Shown here: in pieces, positions 9,082 to 16,136 of the stretch
Layout: each line of letters opens with the position of its first letter
Numbering within the stretch: the first letter of the stretch is position 1
Assembly (NCBI GenBank): GCA_010206225.2
Contig: VIQU02000021.1
Coordinates: 1-64,000, forward strand
From: Lachnospiraceae bacterium MD308
Lineage (GTDB): Bacteria; Bacillota; Clostridia; Lachnospirales; Lachnospiraceae
Reading direction: 5' to 3'
Length of the DNA stretch: 64,000 nt
Program-made: the position numbers and the translations under genes
The notes under the pieces: generated by a model
What the model saw: the letters and a program-made list of their open reading frames with translations, nothing else
What the model was told of the DNA's origin: nothing
Databases searched by the model: none

Positions 9082-9107
9082 AATTCCCCGCCATTTGGCG
9101 GGGAATT
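9082..9107 (-). promoter_or_regulatory. Intercistronic stem-loop between binding-protein and ATPase genes
   Basis: AATTCCCCGCC and GGCGGGGAATT form an 11-bp perfect stem around a four-base loop. No T run follows; on the coding strand the next bases are TC, an A run and the GGAGG ribosome site of the ATPase gene. In other sugar importers such hairpins stabilise the upstream binding-protein mRNA and set unequal protein ratios. That role is inferred here. Confidence 0.7.
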
Positions 9108-9147
9108 AATCACGGCATTATAATCGTTTTCTTTTAGAATTTACCTT

Positions 9148-10236
9148 TTAATATAATTTATCAAGATATTCCTGTGCATTCTCCGGATATACAATCGCTG
9201 TCTGCTCTTCTGTCTGCTCCGGATATGTATCCTCTCCGACCTCTTTTCCGTCAGCAATCATAATTGCAACCTGAATGGTGTCAAATCCCATCTTAAAGCA
9301 GTCCTGAACGCCAAGCGCCTGAATAACTCCGTCTCTTAAATACTCAAGAGCACGTTTGTCATGGTCCATTCCAACTAATACGATATCGCCCTCTTTACCT
9401 GCGTCAACAACTGCCTGCGCCGCTCCGATCGGATTGCTCATGTTGTTGCAGAAAATTCCCTTAAGGTCAGGATATTTCTGAAGGAAACCTTCGGTAAAGG
9501 TTAGAGAATTCTCTACAGAATCATTGTCATTCTGGATCTCTACTACTTCAATATCCGGATATTTTTCCATTACATCCTTAAAGCCCGCGATACGGTCCTC
9601 ATGACATGGCGCTCCGATTGTTCCTGCAAGCGCTGCTACCTGTCCTTTGTATTCAATCTTCTCAGCAAGGATCTCAGCAAGGTCCGCCCCGTCCTGATAG
9701 TTGTGTGTATTGCCTACATACGCGATACGCTTGCATCCATCCTCTTTTGTAGCGTCAGAGCTTGAGAATGTCATAATCTTATGACCCTGGTCGATCAGGT
9801 TGTTAATGGTCGGCGTTACGATCTCGATATCATTTACATCTACGCCGATTACATCAAAATCACGTCCTGCTGCTTCTTCAAGTCGGTTTACCTGGTCGAT
9901 AGCATCAGGCGCCGGCGGAGCAACATACTCATAGTTAATCGTGATACCCTTGTCCGCATACTGCTTCTGCGCTTCTTCAAGTCCCAGACCAACTGCGTCC
10001 CACCATGCGTGAACCAGTTTATAGGTAAAATAGAAATTGTATTCCTTTTTTTCAGGCTCATAATCGCCTAATACCAGTTCGGAACCTTCCTCCTGCTTCA
10101 GCTCAATGGCCCCTTCCGTACTCTCCTCCTTCTCTTCCTTCTCGCCTTCACCGGAATCGCCGGAGTTTGCGCAGCCTACTGCAAGGCCTGCGATCATTGC
10201 CGCACATAACAACACGCTAATGAATTTCTTCTTCAT
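9148..10236 (-). CDS. Sugar ABC transporter substrate-binding lipoprotein, RbsB/type 1 periplasmic fold
   Basis: The 362-residue protein opens with MKKKFISVLLCAAMIAGLAV followed by GCANS, a lipoprotein signal with the lipidated Cys at residue 22. A low-complexity acidic linker (GEKEEKEEST) follows, and then the two-lobed binding domain. Segments such as IGVDVNDIEIVTPTINNLID, LAGTIGAPCHEDRIAGF and VLVGMDHDKRALEYLRDG match ribose-type sugar-binding proteins. It is anchored outside the membrane and hands the sugar to the permease-ATPase pair encoded downstream. The first gene of the operon is expressed from the promoter at 10323-10351. The ligand cannot be read from sequence. Confidence 0.92.
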   Translation of the reverse strand: MKKKFISVLLCAAMIAGLAVGCANSGDSGEGEKEEKEESTEGAIELKQEEGSELVLGDYEPEKKEYNFYFTYKLVHAWWDAVGLGLEEAQKQYADKGITINYEYVAPPAPDAIDQVNRLEEAAGRDFDVIGVDVNDIEIVTPTINNLIDQGHKIMTFSSSDATKEDGCKRIAYVGNTHNYQDGADLAEILAEKIEYKGQVAALAGTIGAPCHEDRIAGFKDVMEKYPDIEVVEIQNDNDSVENSLTFTEGFLQKYPDLKGIFCNNMSNPIGAAQAVVDAGKEGDIVLVGMDHDKRALEYLRDGVIQALGVQDCFKMGFDTIQVAIMIADGKEVGEDTYPEQTEEQTAIVYPENAQEYLDKLY

Positions 10237-10322
10237 CTTTTGACCCTCCTTATTCTTTTGTTTTCAAACGCTGCCGTTACGTTCGAAACAAAACATTTTT
10301 GTTTTCGCGTTTTGTAGTTTTT
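10237..10322 (-). other. 5' leader of the importer operon
   Basis: About 80 bases lie between the predicted transcription start and the binding-protein ATG. They contain CGAAAC, an A/T tract and GTTTTCG that can form a weak hairpin near 10277-10305, and AGGAGGGTCAAAAG as the ribosome site. No riboswitch class was recognised. Confidence 0.4.
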
Positions 10323-10351
10323 ATTTTAACTTTTATTGTTTTGATTGTCAA
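10323..10351 (-). promoter_or_regulatory. Sigma-A promoter of the importer-kinase-aldolase operon
   Basis: On the reverse strand, TTGACA (10346-10351) and TAAAAT (10323-10328) are 17 bases apart, an excellent vegetative promoter. It points into the binding-protein gene. Three TTTCGTT boxes lie directly upstream of it. Confidence 0.82.
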
Positions 10352-10358
10352 TATATTA

Positions 10359-10398
10359 TTTCGTTGTTTCAAAATTATTGTTTCGTTTATATTTCGTT
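10359..10398. promoter_or_regulatory. Array of TTTCGTT boxes, candidate DeoR-family operator
   Basis: TTTCGTT occurs at 10359-10365, 10381-10387 and 10392-10398 on the plus strand. The spacings are 22 and 11 bases, so all three face the same side of the helix. DeoR-family proteins such as AgaR are known to bind repeated TTTCRTT-type sequences. Two DeoR genes lie in the same island. That one of them binds here is inference. Confidence 0.55.
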
Positions 10399-10415
10399 TT
10401 GTATTCAGAAAATAC

Positions 10416-10489
10416 AAACAGGGCGATCAAACCCTGAAACGAAAGTTCCCCTCAAAAACTCCGTCCCCGGTTGTTCGATCACCCTGTTT
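10416..10489 (-). terminator. Hairpin after the BMC operon
   Basis: On the reverse strand, the arm at 10473-10489 (AAACAGGGTGATCGAAC) pairs with GTTTGATCGCCCTGTTT (10416-10432) with two G-U pairs and a loop of 40 bases. GTATTTT follows. It lies 11 bases past the alcohol dehydrogenase stop, so it probably ends the BMC transcript, though the T run is weak. A smaller hairpin CAGGG/CCCTG is nested at 10419-10436. Confidence 0.55.
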
Positions 10490-10499
10490 CCAGCCGTTA

Positions 10500-11696
10500 T
10501 TACTTACATTCGTAAGCCCTTTGATATACTTCGATAACCTGCCGCTTTGACGGCATAAAAAAGTTATCCGCCATGCACGCGTCTTTCATCGCCGTATCTG
10601 CCATAGCCTCAAAATCCGGTTTCTCTATATCAAGCTCTTTAAGGCTTCCCGGCAGGGACAGTCTGCGCGACAAGTTTCTTATATGCTCTGTGCACATATA
10701 AACCACTTCTTCATCCTTCACATATTCTTTGAAGGAAATTCCCAGCGCATGAGCCACCTTCCTAAACCGTCCCGAAACCCTGGAAAAGCTCCCGGAAAAT
10801 TCCATAACATAAGGCAGAAGCACTGCATTGCACACTCCGTGTGGCAGATTCATCATACCTCCCAGCGCATGCGCCATTGCATGAACCATGCCAAGACCCG
10901 CATTGGAAAAGGCCATTCCGGCCGTATACTCAGCATAAGCCATCATCTCTCTTGCCTCTACGTCAGATCCGTTTTCAAATGCCCGCGGAAGATAGTCATT
11001 TATAACCGTGATCGCCCACAATGCATCCTTATCCGTGATCGGAACTGCCTTTTTGGAAAGAACCGCTTCAATGGCATGGGTCATGGCATCCATCCCCGTA
11101 GCCGCAGTGAGCTTAGGCGGCATGGTCATCATAAAATCTACGTCATTTACCGCAATACTTACCATGCAGTTCGGGTCTACCATACACATCTTCGAGCGGC
11201 GTCTGGGATCTGTAACAATATAAAAGGCTGTAACCTCAGATCCGGTGCCTGCGGTTGTGTTTACCGCAACAATAGGGACTCCTTTTCTTTCAGATCGGTT
11301 CACACCTTCATAGTCCTCCACTTTCCCGCCGTTTTCCAGCACAATACTGACAGCTTTTGCTGTATCAATGGCTGATCCACCCCCAACTGCCACGAGAAAA
11401 TCTACCTGTAGTGTTTTGACCGCATCCAGACATTCATTTACGATTTCAACCGTCGGATTTGGCTGCACCAGATAATAGATGGCATATTCGGCGCCTGCCT
11501 CCAAAAGCCGTTCTCCAACCTTATCCGCCGCGCCACTTTTATATAAGAATCCATCTGTAATGATCAGGCCTCTTTTCACGCCTCTTTTCCTTAATTCCCG
11601 CGGCAGAAGGGAAATAGATCCTCTGCCAAAAAAGCTGACTCTTACCGCATTACTTCTTTCCACTTTTCCTTCACCTCGCTTTAACTCATCCTGCAT
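10500..11696 (-). CDS. Iron-containing alcohol dehydrogenase of the BMC operon (PduQ/FucO-like)
   Basis: The 398-residue frame encodes a group III Fe-dependent alcohol dehydrogenase. Seen are the NAD-binding GGGSAIDTAKA near 105-115, NTTAGTGSEVT near 145, and the metal-ligand region GLGMVHAMAHALGG near 270 with HGVCNAVLLP following. In BMC operons this enzyme reduces part of the aldehyde to alcohol (1,2-propanediol from lactaldehyde, propanol from propanal) and so recycles the NADH made by the aldehyde dehydrogenase. ATG 11696 directly abuts the stop of the BMC-P gene. A GTG at 11663, with AAGGA before it, fits PduQ-like N-termini better. No targeting helix is visible. It is the last gene of the operon. 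Confidence 0.88.
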   Translation of the reverse strand: MQDELKRGEGKVERSNAVRVSFFGRGSISLLPRELRKRGVKRGLIITDGFLYKSGAADKVGERLLEAGAEYAIYYLVQPNPTVEIVNECLDAVKTLQVDFLVAVGGGSAIDTAKAVSIVLENGGKVEDYEGVNRSERKGVPIVAVNTTAGTGSEVTAFYIVTDPRRRSKMCMVDPNCMVSIAVNDVDFMMTMPPKLTAATGMDAMTHAIEAVLSKKAVPITDKDALWAITVINDYLPRAFENGSDVEAREMMAYAEYTAGMAFSNAGLGMVHAMAHALGGMMNLPHGVCNAVLLPYVMEFSGSFSRVSGRFRKVAHALGISFKEYVKDEEVVYMCTEHIRNLSRRLSLPGSLKELDIEKPDFEAMADTAMKDACMADNFFMPSKRQVIEVYQRAYECK

Positions 11697-11957
11697 TTAT
11701 TTACCTATCTGGGGAGGTGAATCTACAATTCCCACAATATACGCATCAACCGGTGCCGCCCGGTCCAGAGCATGCTGTGTCGTTTCATCTGTAGTAATAA
11801 GAACCAGCTCCCCGATCCCGGCGCCGATGGAATCCGCCGCTACGATAATCTCTTTTTTATTTCCATAAAACGGCTCCACAAGTAAAAGCTTAAAGCCTAC
11901 CAGATTACTGCATTTCCTTGTAGAAACTACAGTTCCCTTTACTGTCCCTAAAATCAT
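11697..11957 (-). CDS. BMC-P vertex protein (EutN/CcmL family)
   Basis: The 86-residue protein begins MILGTVKGTVVSTRKCSNLV and carries the DSIGAGIGELVLITTDE region typical of EutN/CcmL/PduN pentamers that cap the vertices of microcompartment shells. The length is normal. The start is ATG 11957, with AAGGAAGG upstream; its ATG overlaps the PduL stop as ATGA, indicating translational coupling. One such gene is present, enough in principle for twelve pentamers on a closed shell. It acts with BMC-H (12654) and BMC-T (12980) of the same operon. Confidence 0.93.
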   Translation of the reverse strand: MILGTVKGTVVSTRKCSNLVGFKLLLVEPFYGNKKEIIVAADSIGAGIGELVLITTDETTQHALDRAAPVDAYIVGIVDSPPQIGK

Positions 11958-12610
11958 ATGGTTCCTTCCTTTCTCACGCTTACCCACTGACCCTGGGAAA
12001 GCAAAAACGCGTTGGCATCGTCAGTATCTACATGGAAATCCAGTCTTGCGCTTTCACTTACTCTTATCACCACGTCATTCATCACTCCGCCTTTTGGGCC
12101 TTTGACACAGACCTTTACCCTCTCCTTGTCTAAAACCCCGAACCATCTGGCGTCTTGCGGGGTCATATGGATATGTCTGTCAGCAATGATAACCCCGTTC
12201 TTAAGCAGCACCTCACCCCCGGGCCCTCTGATGAGAAGTCCCGGAGTTCCCGCCACATCGCCGGAGGTTCTTACCGGGGGCGAAAGGCCGAGTCTCCGGC
12301 TGTCGCCGGCCGACAGCTCTACCTGAGTGTCTTTCCTTTCAGGGCCGAGGATTCTCACCTTCTCAAGTTTTCCCTTTGGCCCGATCAGGGTTACCTGCTC
12401 CACACACGCAAACTGATTTTTCTGACTCAGATTTTTGAGGGGAGTCAGCTCATATCCTTTGCCAAACAAAAGCTCCACATGCTCTCTTGTGAGATGGACA
12501 TGCCTCGCCGAGATACCGACCGGAACCTGAAGGGGATCTTCGCTCAGCCTTTTTAAATTGTCTGCGACCCGGGCCGTTATTATTTCAATCAGTTCCTCTC
12601 TGTCCACCAT
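11954..12610 (-). CDS. pduL: PduL-type phosphotransacylase with N-terminal targeting helix
   Basis: The 218-residue protein has the two PduL beta-barrel domains with the metal-binding motifs ISARHVHLT (about 33-41) and DRHIHMTP (about 150-157). PduL moves an acyl group from CoA to phosphate inside the microcompartment, recycling CoA for the aldehyde dehydrogenase and producing acyl phosphate for ATP synthesis. Residues 4-22 (EELIEIITARVADNLKRL) form an amphipathic helix before the catalytic part, as expected of a shell-targeting peptide. AAGGAG lies 6 bases before ATG 12610. The acyl group is inferred to be lactyl or a similar short chain. Confidence 0.92.
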   Translation of the reverse strand: MVDREELIEIITARVADNLKRLSEDPLQVPVGISARHVHLTREHVELLFGKGYELTPLKNLSQKNQFACVEQVTLIGPKGKLEKVRILGPERKDTQVELSAGDSRRLGLSPPVRTSGDVAGTPGLLIRGPGGEVLLKNGVIIADRHIHMTPQDARWFGVLDKERVKVCVKGPKGGVMNDVVIRVSESARLDFHVDTDDANAFLLSQGQWVSVRKEGTI

Positions 12611-12620
12611 CTTAAGCTCC

Positions 12621-12653
12621 TTATCTGTCTCTTATCTGTCTCTTATCTGTCTC
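12621..12653. repeat. Three perfect tandem copies of an 11-bp unit
   Basis: TTATCTGTCTC repeats exactly at 12621-12631, 12632-12642 and 12643-12653, ending one base before the BMC-H stop codon. On the coding strand each unit is GAGACAGATAA, so each adds another TAA after the gene. It lengthens the spacer between BMC-H and PduL. Confidence 0.9.
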
Positions 12654-12956
12654 TTATTTGATATAAGGAAGGATCTCTCCAACAGAGCTGTGAGGTCTTG
12701 GGATCACATGAGCCGCCACAAGCTCGCCGATTCTCGATGCCGCCTCCTGACCTGCTTCTGTAGCTGCCTTTACCGCGCCTACGTCTCCCTGTACCATAAC
12801 CGTTACTAATCCGGAACCGATCTTTTCTGTTCCTACAAGCTCTACATCCGCTGATTTTAACATTGCGTCAGCCGCCTCGATCGATGCCGTAAGGCCTCTT
12901 GTTTCAATCATTCCTAACGCAAGCATACCTCTCTTTGTTCCTGTTGTTTCTGCCAT
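12654..12956 (-). CDS. BMC-H hexameric shell protein (PduA/EutM-like)
   Basis: The 100-residue single-domain BMC protein contains [20 protein letters not shown] near its start and [19 protein letters not shown] in the middle, the standard shell-protein signatures. Such proteins form hexagonal tiles making up most of the shell facets, with a central pore for small polar metabolites. AAGGAGG lies 11 bases before ATG 12956. It is the only single-domain hexamer protein in the operon, whereas most BMC loci have several. The C-terminal tail is short and has no metal motif. Confidence 0.95.
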   Translation of the reverse strand: MAETTGTKRGMLALGMIETRGLTASIEAADAMLKSADVELVGTEKIGSGLVTVMVQGDVGAVKAATEAGQEAASRIGELVAAHVIPRPHSSVGEILPYIK

Positions 12957-12979
12957 GTTTCTGTTCCTCCTTGTGATCT

Positions 12980-13591
12980 TTATTGATTCATATTTAATAT
13001 TTTTTTAATTTCCGGATGCGGATTGCAGATGACAACCGCAGTTTTTATGTTCTCTGCGCCGATAAGCCGCCCGGCTTCCTTTACCGCCTCTACGGCCGCC
13101 TGTACCTCGGATGTCATTCCCGCCAGCACAGTATGGCACATTTTCCCGCCAAGCTTTTTATGACAGCTTACAATTCTTACATCCGCCGTTTTTAATGCCT
13201 GATCAACCGCTACTACTGTATTGGAAAAATAGCTGATTTCCAAAACGCCAACAGCAGTCAGATTTTTCTTATCTTTTGTTTTCCTTAGCTCTGTTTTTGT
13301 TATCTGTGATAATTTTTTTGTTCCTTCAAAGGGACGTTCAATGATCTCTGTCAGCACATCTTCAGGTCCGGCAAGCTCCAATGCCGCCCTTCTTGCGTAT
13401 TCGCACGCCTCCTTCACATCATCCGTCCCGCCTTCAAATTTTGCCTGTGCCGTGAGCGGGATGAAGGTGCCTGCGTCTTTGGGGTTAATGGTGTCTATGC
13501 CAATGATCCTTACTTCCGCTGCCTTACACGCCTTATCCATGGCATACAGCACCGTCCCATAGCCGGCACACTCCAGAAAACCTACTGCCAC
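12980..13591 (-). CDS. BMC-T tandem-domain shell protein
   Basis: The 203-residue protein holds two BMC domains. The first spans about residues 2-90 ([20 protein letters not shown]) and the second about 110-195 ([20 protein letters not shown]). Tandem-domain proteins form pseudohexameric trimers with a larger, sometimes gated or cofactor-binding pore. A GGKMCH segment in the second domain places a Cys near a possible pore loop, which could carry an iron-sulfur cluster as in PduT, but this is speculative. The start codon is GTG at 13591 with GGAAGG upstream. It supplies the third shell component beside BMC-H and BMC-P. Confidence 0.92.
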   Translation of the reverse strand: MAVGFLECAGYGTVLYAMDKACKAAEVRIIGIDTINPKDAGTFIPLTAQAKFEGGTDDVKEACEYARRAALELAGPEDVLTEIIERPFEGTKKLSQITKTELRKTKDKKNLTAVGVLEISYFSNTVVAVDQALKTADVRIVSCHKKLGGKMCHTVLAGMTSEVQAAVEAVKEAGRLIGAENIKTAVVICNPHPEIKKILNMNQ

Positions 13592-13609
13592 TTAAACCTT
13601 CCACCTCTC

Positions 13610-15028
13610 TTATATGATCCTGAGTCCGCCCTCCGAAAGCATACATCTTCGTTTTCTTGTAAAGCTTCTTGCGCAGGTAAGTCCTTCACCTGTGGGGCCG
13701 GCGATGGTCATCGTCGTGTGGCCTTCGCCTCCGATTCCTATCCCTCTTAAGGTCGCGCCGTTTTTTGTATAGATGGTGGTCTCAATTTCTTTTCCAAATA
13801 CTGTCATATGATCTACATTTTTTGAAAAAATAGAAGATGTATGCCGGTTTCCGCCTTCTGCCGAAACCGCAAGGCTTACACACTCTTCAAAAGTACGGCA
13901 CTTTACAATGGGAAGTACCGGCATAAGCTGTTCTATCTGGACAAACGGATGTCCGGGTTCTGTCTCACAGATCAAAAGCCGTGTGTCTTTATGGCTATGA
14001 ATCCCGATTTCCTCAAGAAAAAGCGCCGCATCTTTTCCGACCCATTTCTTGTTCACCTGATATCTTCCGTCCTTGTTTATCATCGCAAACGCGGTGACCG
14101 CTTCCAGCTGCTTCGAATCAAGCAGATAAGCGCCTTCCTTTTGCATCGCGTCTATCAGCCGGTCTGCCGCAGATTCCATAACAAATACTTCCTTTTCCGC
14201 CAGACACAAAAGATTATTATCAAAAGAAGCTCCTCTGTAGATTTCCTTTGCCGCATATGCGATATCTGCCGTATCGTCCACAACTACCGGTGGATTCCCC
14301 GCGCCGGCTCCTATGGTCTTCTTGCCGGAGCGAAGGAGGGCGTTTACCATTCCCATGCCGCCTGTTCCTGCCATCAGACGGATCCTCGGACTTGCCGTAA
14401 TCTTATTTACTGATTCCATCGAAGGCTCCCTCTGCATCGTAATGAGATTTGCCGGGCCGCCATTTTCTACAATGGTTTTATGTAATAACCTGAGACAATA
14501 GGCGCAGCACTTTTTTGCGCCGGGATGTACGTTAAACACGACCGAATTACCGCCCGCGGTCATGCTGATCGTATTATTGATGATTGTTTCTGTTGGGTTT
14601 GTTGACGGAGTGACAGCACCGATTACGCCGAAGGGAGCGCATTCCTCGATCATTAAGCCCTCGTCTCCTGAAACGGCATCTGTCGTAAGGCATTCTACCC
14701 CGGGCGTTTTTCGGATAACCGCCAGATGCTTCTGTACCTTATCCTCATAACGGCCCATACCGGTTTCTTCCCGCACCATCTTTGCCAGTTCTTCCGCGTG
14801 CTCCTCCGACACTGCGCGGATCGCCGCGATAATGCGCTTTCTGTCTTCAAGATTATAGTCCTTCACCCATTTGCGCTGTGCCTGATATGACGCTTCTATA
14901 GCTTCCTCCACGCATTCAAACACACCGTCCTCCCCGCCGCAGGCCTTCGGGGAGCTTAAGGACTTTACGTCTATATTTTCCAGCACTTGCTGTACAATAA
15001 GTTCGATTTCCTTTGCACCTATGTTCAT
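13610..15028 (-). CDS. CoA-acylating aldehyde dehydrogenase of the BMC (PduP-like)
   Basis: The 472-residue protein is an acylating aldehyde dehydrogenase. It has the catalytic Cys in FDNNLLCLAE near 265, the NAD-binding GTGGMGMVNALLRSGK near 222, and a C-terminal GEGLTCARSFTRKRRCML segment. It oxidises a short aldehyde to acyl-CoA with NAD. Residues 4-18 (GAKEIELIVQQVLENI) form an amphipathic helix ahead of the catalytic domain, joined by a Gly/Ser/Cys-rich linker, the layout of N-terminal encapsulation peptides. Its ATG overlaps the aldolase stop as ATGA. It passes acyl-CoA to PduL of the same operon. Confidence 0.93.
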   Translation of the reverse strand: MNIGAKEIELIVQQVLENIDVKSLSSPKACGGEDGVFECVEEAIEASYQAQRKWVKDYNLEDRKRIIAAIRAVSEEHAEELAKMVREETGMGRYEDKVQKHLAVIRKTPGVECLTTDAVSGDEGLMIEECAPFGVIGAVTPSTNPTETIINNTISMTAGGNSVVFNVHPGAKKCCAYCLRLLHKTIVENGGPANLITMQREPSMESVNKITASPRIRLMAGTGGMGMVNALLRSGKKTIGAGAGNPPVVVDDTADIAYAAKEIYRGASFDNNLLCLAEKEVFVMESAADRLIDAMQKEGAYLLDSKQLEAVTAFAMINKDGRYQVNKKWVGKDAALFLEEIGIHSHKDTRLLICETEPGHPFVQIEQLMPVLPIVKCRTFEECVSLAVSAEGGNRHTSSIFSKNVDHMTVFGKEIETTIYTKNGATLRGIGIGGEGHTTMTIAGPTGEGLTCARSFTRKRRCMLSEGGLRII

Positions 15029-16014
15029 ACTGTTCCTCCTGCTTTCAGTTCCTCCATTACCCTGCGCGCTACCTCTGCAATAATCTCTTCCTTCGTCCTG
15101 CCGCCTGTCCCGACGTTAGCGTGCGCTCCGGCGCCGGCGCTATCCCGGACAGGAATCTGATCTCCGGGCCTTACAAGGGGCGTTACACCCTTTGGCATAC
15201 AGGATGTCTGCCTTTCGTCAGGAGATATATTTCCTTCAGAATCCGACAGCCATCTTTCAGGAATGCCGCCGGCTCTTAAAAGCTCTACCGGTTCAAGGGG
15301 CCTGATATCGTCTGATGTCACGATATCCCTGTCATTGGTCTCGCAGGCTGCGCAGGGCGGAATCCCCCCGCTTGTGATACCAAGCTTTTTCCGGATATCC
15401 AAAAGCTTGTTTACCTGACTGCAGGACAGGATATTCTGTCTGCCGATGATATTTCCCGTATACATAAGAATCGTGGCGTAATATTCAACAGACTCCAGCC
15501 TGTAAAACGTCTGGTAAATGTCGCTTCCCCAGGTAAGCGCTCCGTGATTCGCAAGCAGCACGCCGTTATGGGTATTTACGAAGGGAGCTATGGAATCCGG
15601 CACCTCCTGGGTTCCAGGAGTGGCGTATTTTGCAATAGGAATAGAGCCAAGTCCCATGACCGCCTCTGTAAGAATCGCGCTGTCCAGGCTGATGCCTGCA
15701 ATCGCAAAGCTTGTCGCCACCGGCGGATGTGCATGGACCGCCGCCTTAAGTCCCGGATTTTCCTCGTATACCCGAAGATGCATCTTCACCTCTGATGAGG
15801 GCTTCATCCTTCCCATTAAAACCTTCCCGTCCAGATCCATCTTCACAAGCATATCTTGGGTCATAAATCCCTTCGATACGCCTGTGGGCGTTGTCCAGAT
15901 CGTGCGCGGACCGGTCTTACAGCTTATGTTTCCGTCATTTGCAGCTACAAATCCTTTGTCATACATCCGCTTTCCTATATCAAGTATCGCCTTTTTTGCC
16001 TCAAAATCTGTCAT
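15025..16014 (-). CDS. BMC-associated class II aldolase with C-terminal targeting extension
   Basis: The 329-residue protein has an N-terminal class II aldolase domain (about 1-215) with TPTGVSKGFM, SSEVKMHLRVYEENPG, the zinc-binding AAVHAHP and LANHGALTWG. A tail of about 110 residues follows, absent from the cytosolic paralogue at 3513. The tail ends in a Gly/Ala linker and the amphipathic helix KEEIIAEVARRVMEELKAG, a typical shell-targeting peptide. Known relatives in fucose/rhamnose BMCs cleave fuculose- or rhamnulose-1-phosphate to DHAP and lactaldehyde. ATG 16014 follows AAGGAG; a GTG at 16041 also has an excellent GGAGGTG site. It is the first gene of the operon. Confidence 0.9.
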   Translation of the reverse strand: MTDFEAKKAILDIGKRMYDKGFVAANDGNISCKTGPRTIWTTPTGVSKGFMTQDMLVKMDLDGKVLMGRMKPSSEVKMHLRVYEENPGLKAAVHAHPPVATSFAIAGISLDSAILTEAVMGLGSIPIAKYATPGTQEVPDSIAPFVNTHNGVLLANHGALTWGSDIYQTFYRLESVEYYATILMYTGNIIGRQNILSCSQVNKLLDIRKKLGITSGGIPPCAACETNDRDIVTSDDIRPLEPVELLRAGGIPERWLSDSEGNISPDERQTSCMPKGVTPLVRPGDQIPVRDSAGAGAHANVGTGGRTKEEIIAEVARRVMEELKAGGTV

Positions 16015-16059
16015 ATATTTCTCTCCTTGAAGCGTAACCACGTACTTTCACCTCCTTTT

Positions 16060-16136
16060 ATTGTATTATTTTTGTTTATACATTAATATTATTTACTTTT
16101 TGTTGTTTTGTCAATGATTTGTATTGTATTATTTTT
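16060..16136. repeat. 14-bp direct repeat flanking the BMC promoter
   Basis: ATTGTATTATTTTT occurs at 16060-16073 and again at 16123-16136 in the same orientation. One copy lies just upstream of the -35 box of the BMC promoter and the other in the transcribed leader. The 63-bp spacing is six helical turns. It could be a paired operator allowing DNA looping. The sequence is very AT-rich, so chance cannot be excluded. Confidence 0.5.
16086..16114 (-). promoter_or_regulatory. Sigma-A promoter of the BMC operon
   Basis: On the reverse strand, TTGACA (16109-16114) and TAATAT (16086-16091) are separated by 17 bases, a near-consensus vegetative promoter. It lies about 70 bases before the aldolase start. 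The rest of the 16115-16314 interval is AT-rich DNA shared with the divergent histidine kinase gene, for which I could not pick a convincing promoter. Confidence 0.85.

Noticed and set aside
10299-10550. An 83-codon frame across the promoter and boxes of the importer operon
   Set aside because: It is low-complexity sequence produced by the T-rich promoter region, has no ribosome site and runs into the end of the alcohol dehydrogenase gene.
12621-12653. CRISPR array
   Set aside because: The repeat unit is 11 bp with no spacers and there are no cas genes. No other regular repeat array was seen in the window.
13841-14413. A 190-codon open frame on the plus strand inside the aldehyde dehydrogenase gene
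   Set aside because: It lies fully antisense to a strongly supported enzyme, has no ribosome site and encodes no recognisable protein.
10500-16014. Glycyl-radical propanediol BMC (GRM5 type)
   Set aside because: No glycyl-radical enzyme or activating enzyme is present in or near the operon, so that label was not used, though it could lie elsewhere.
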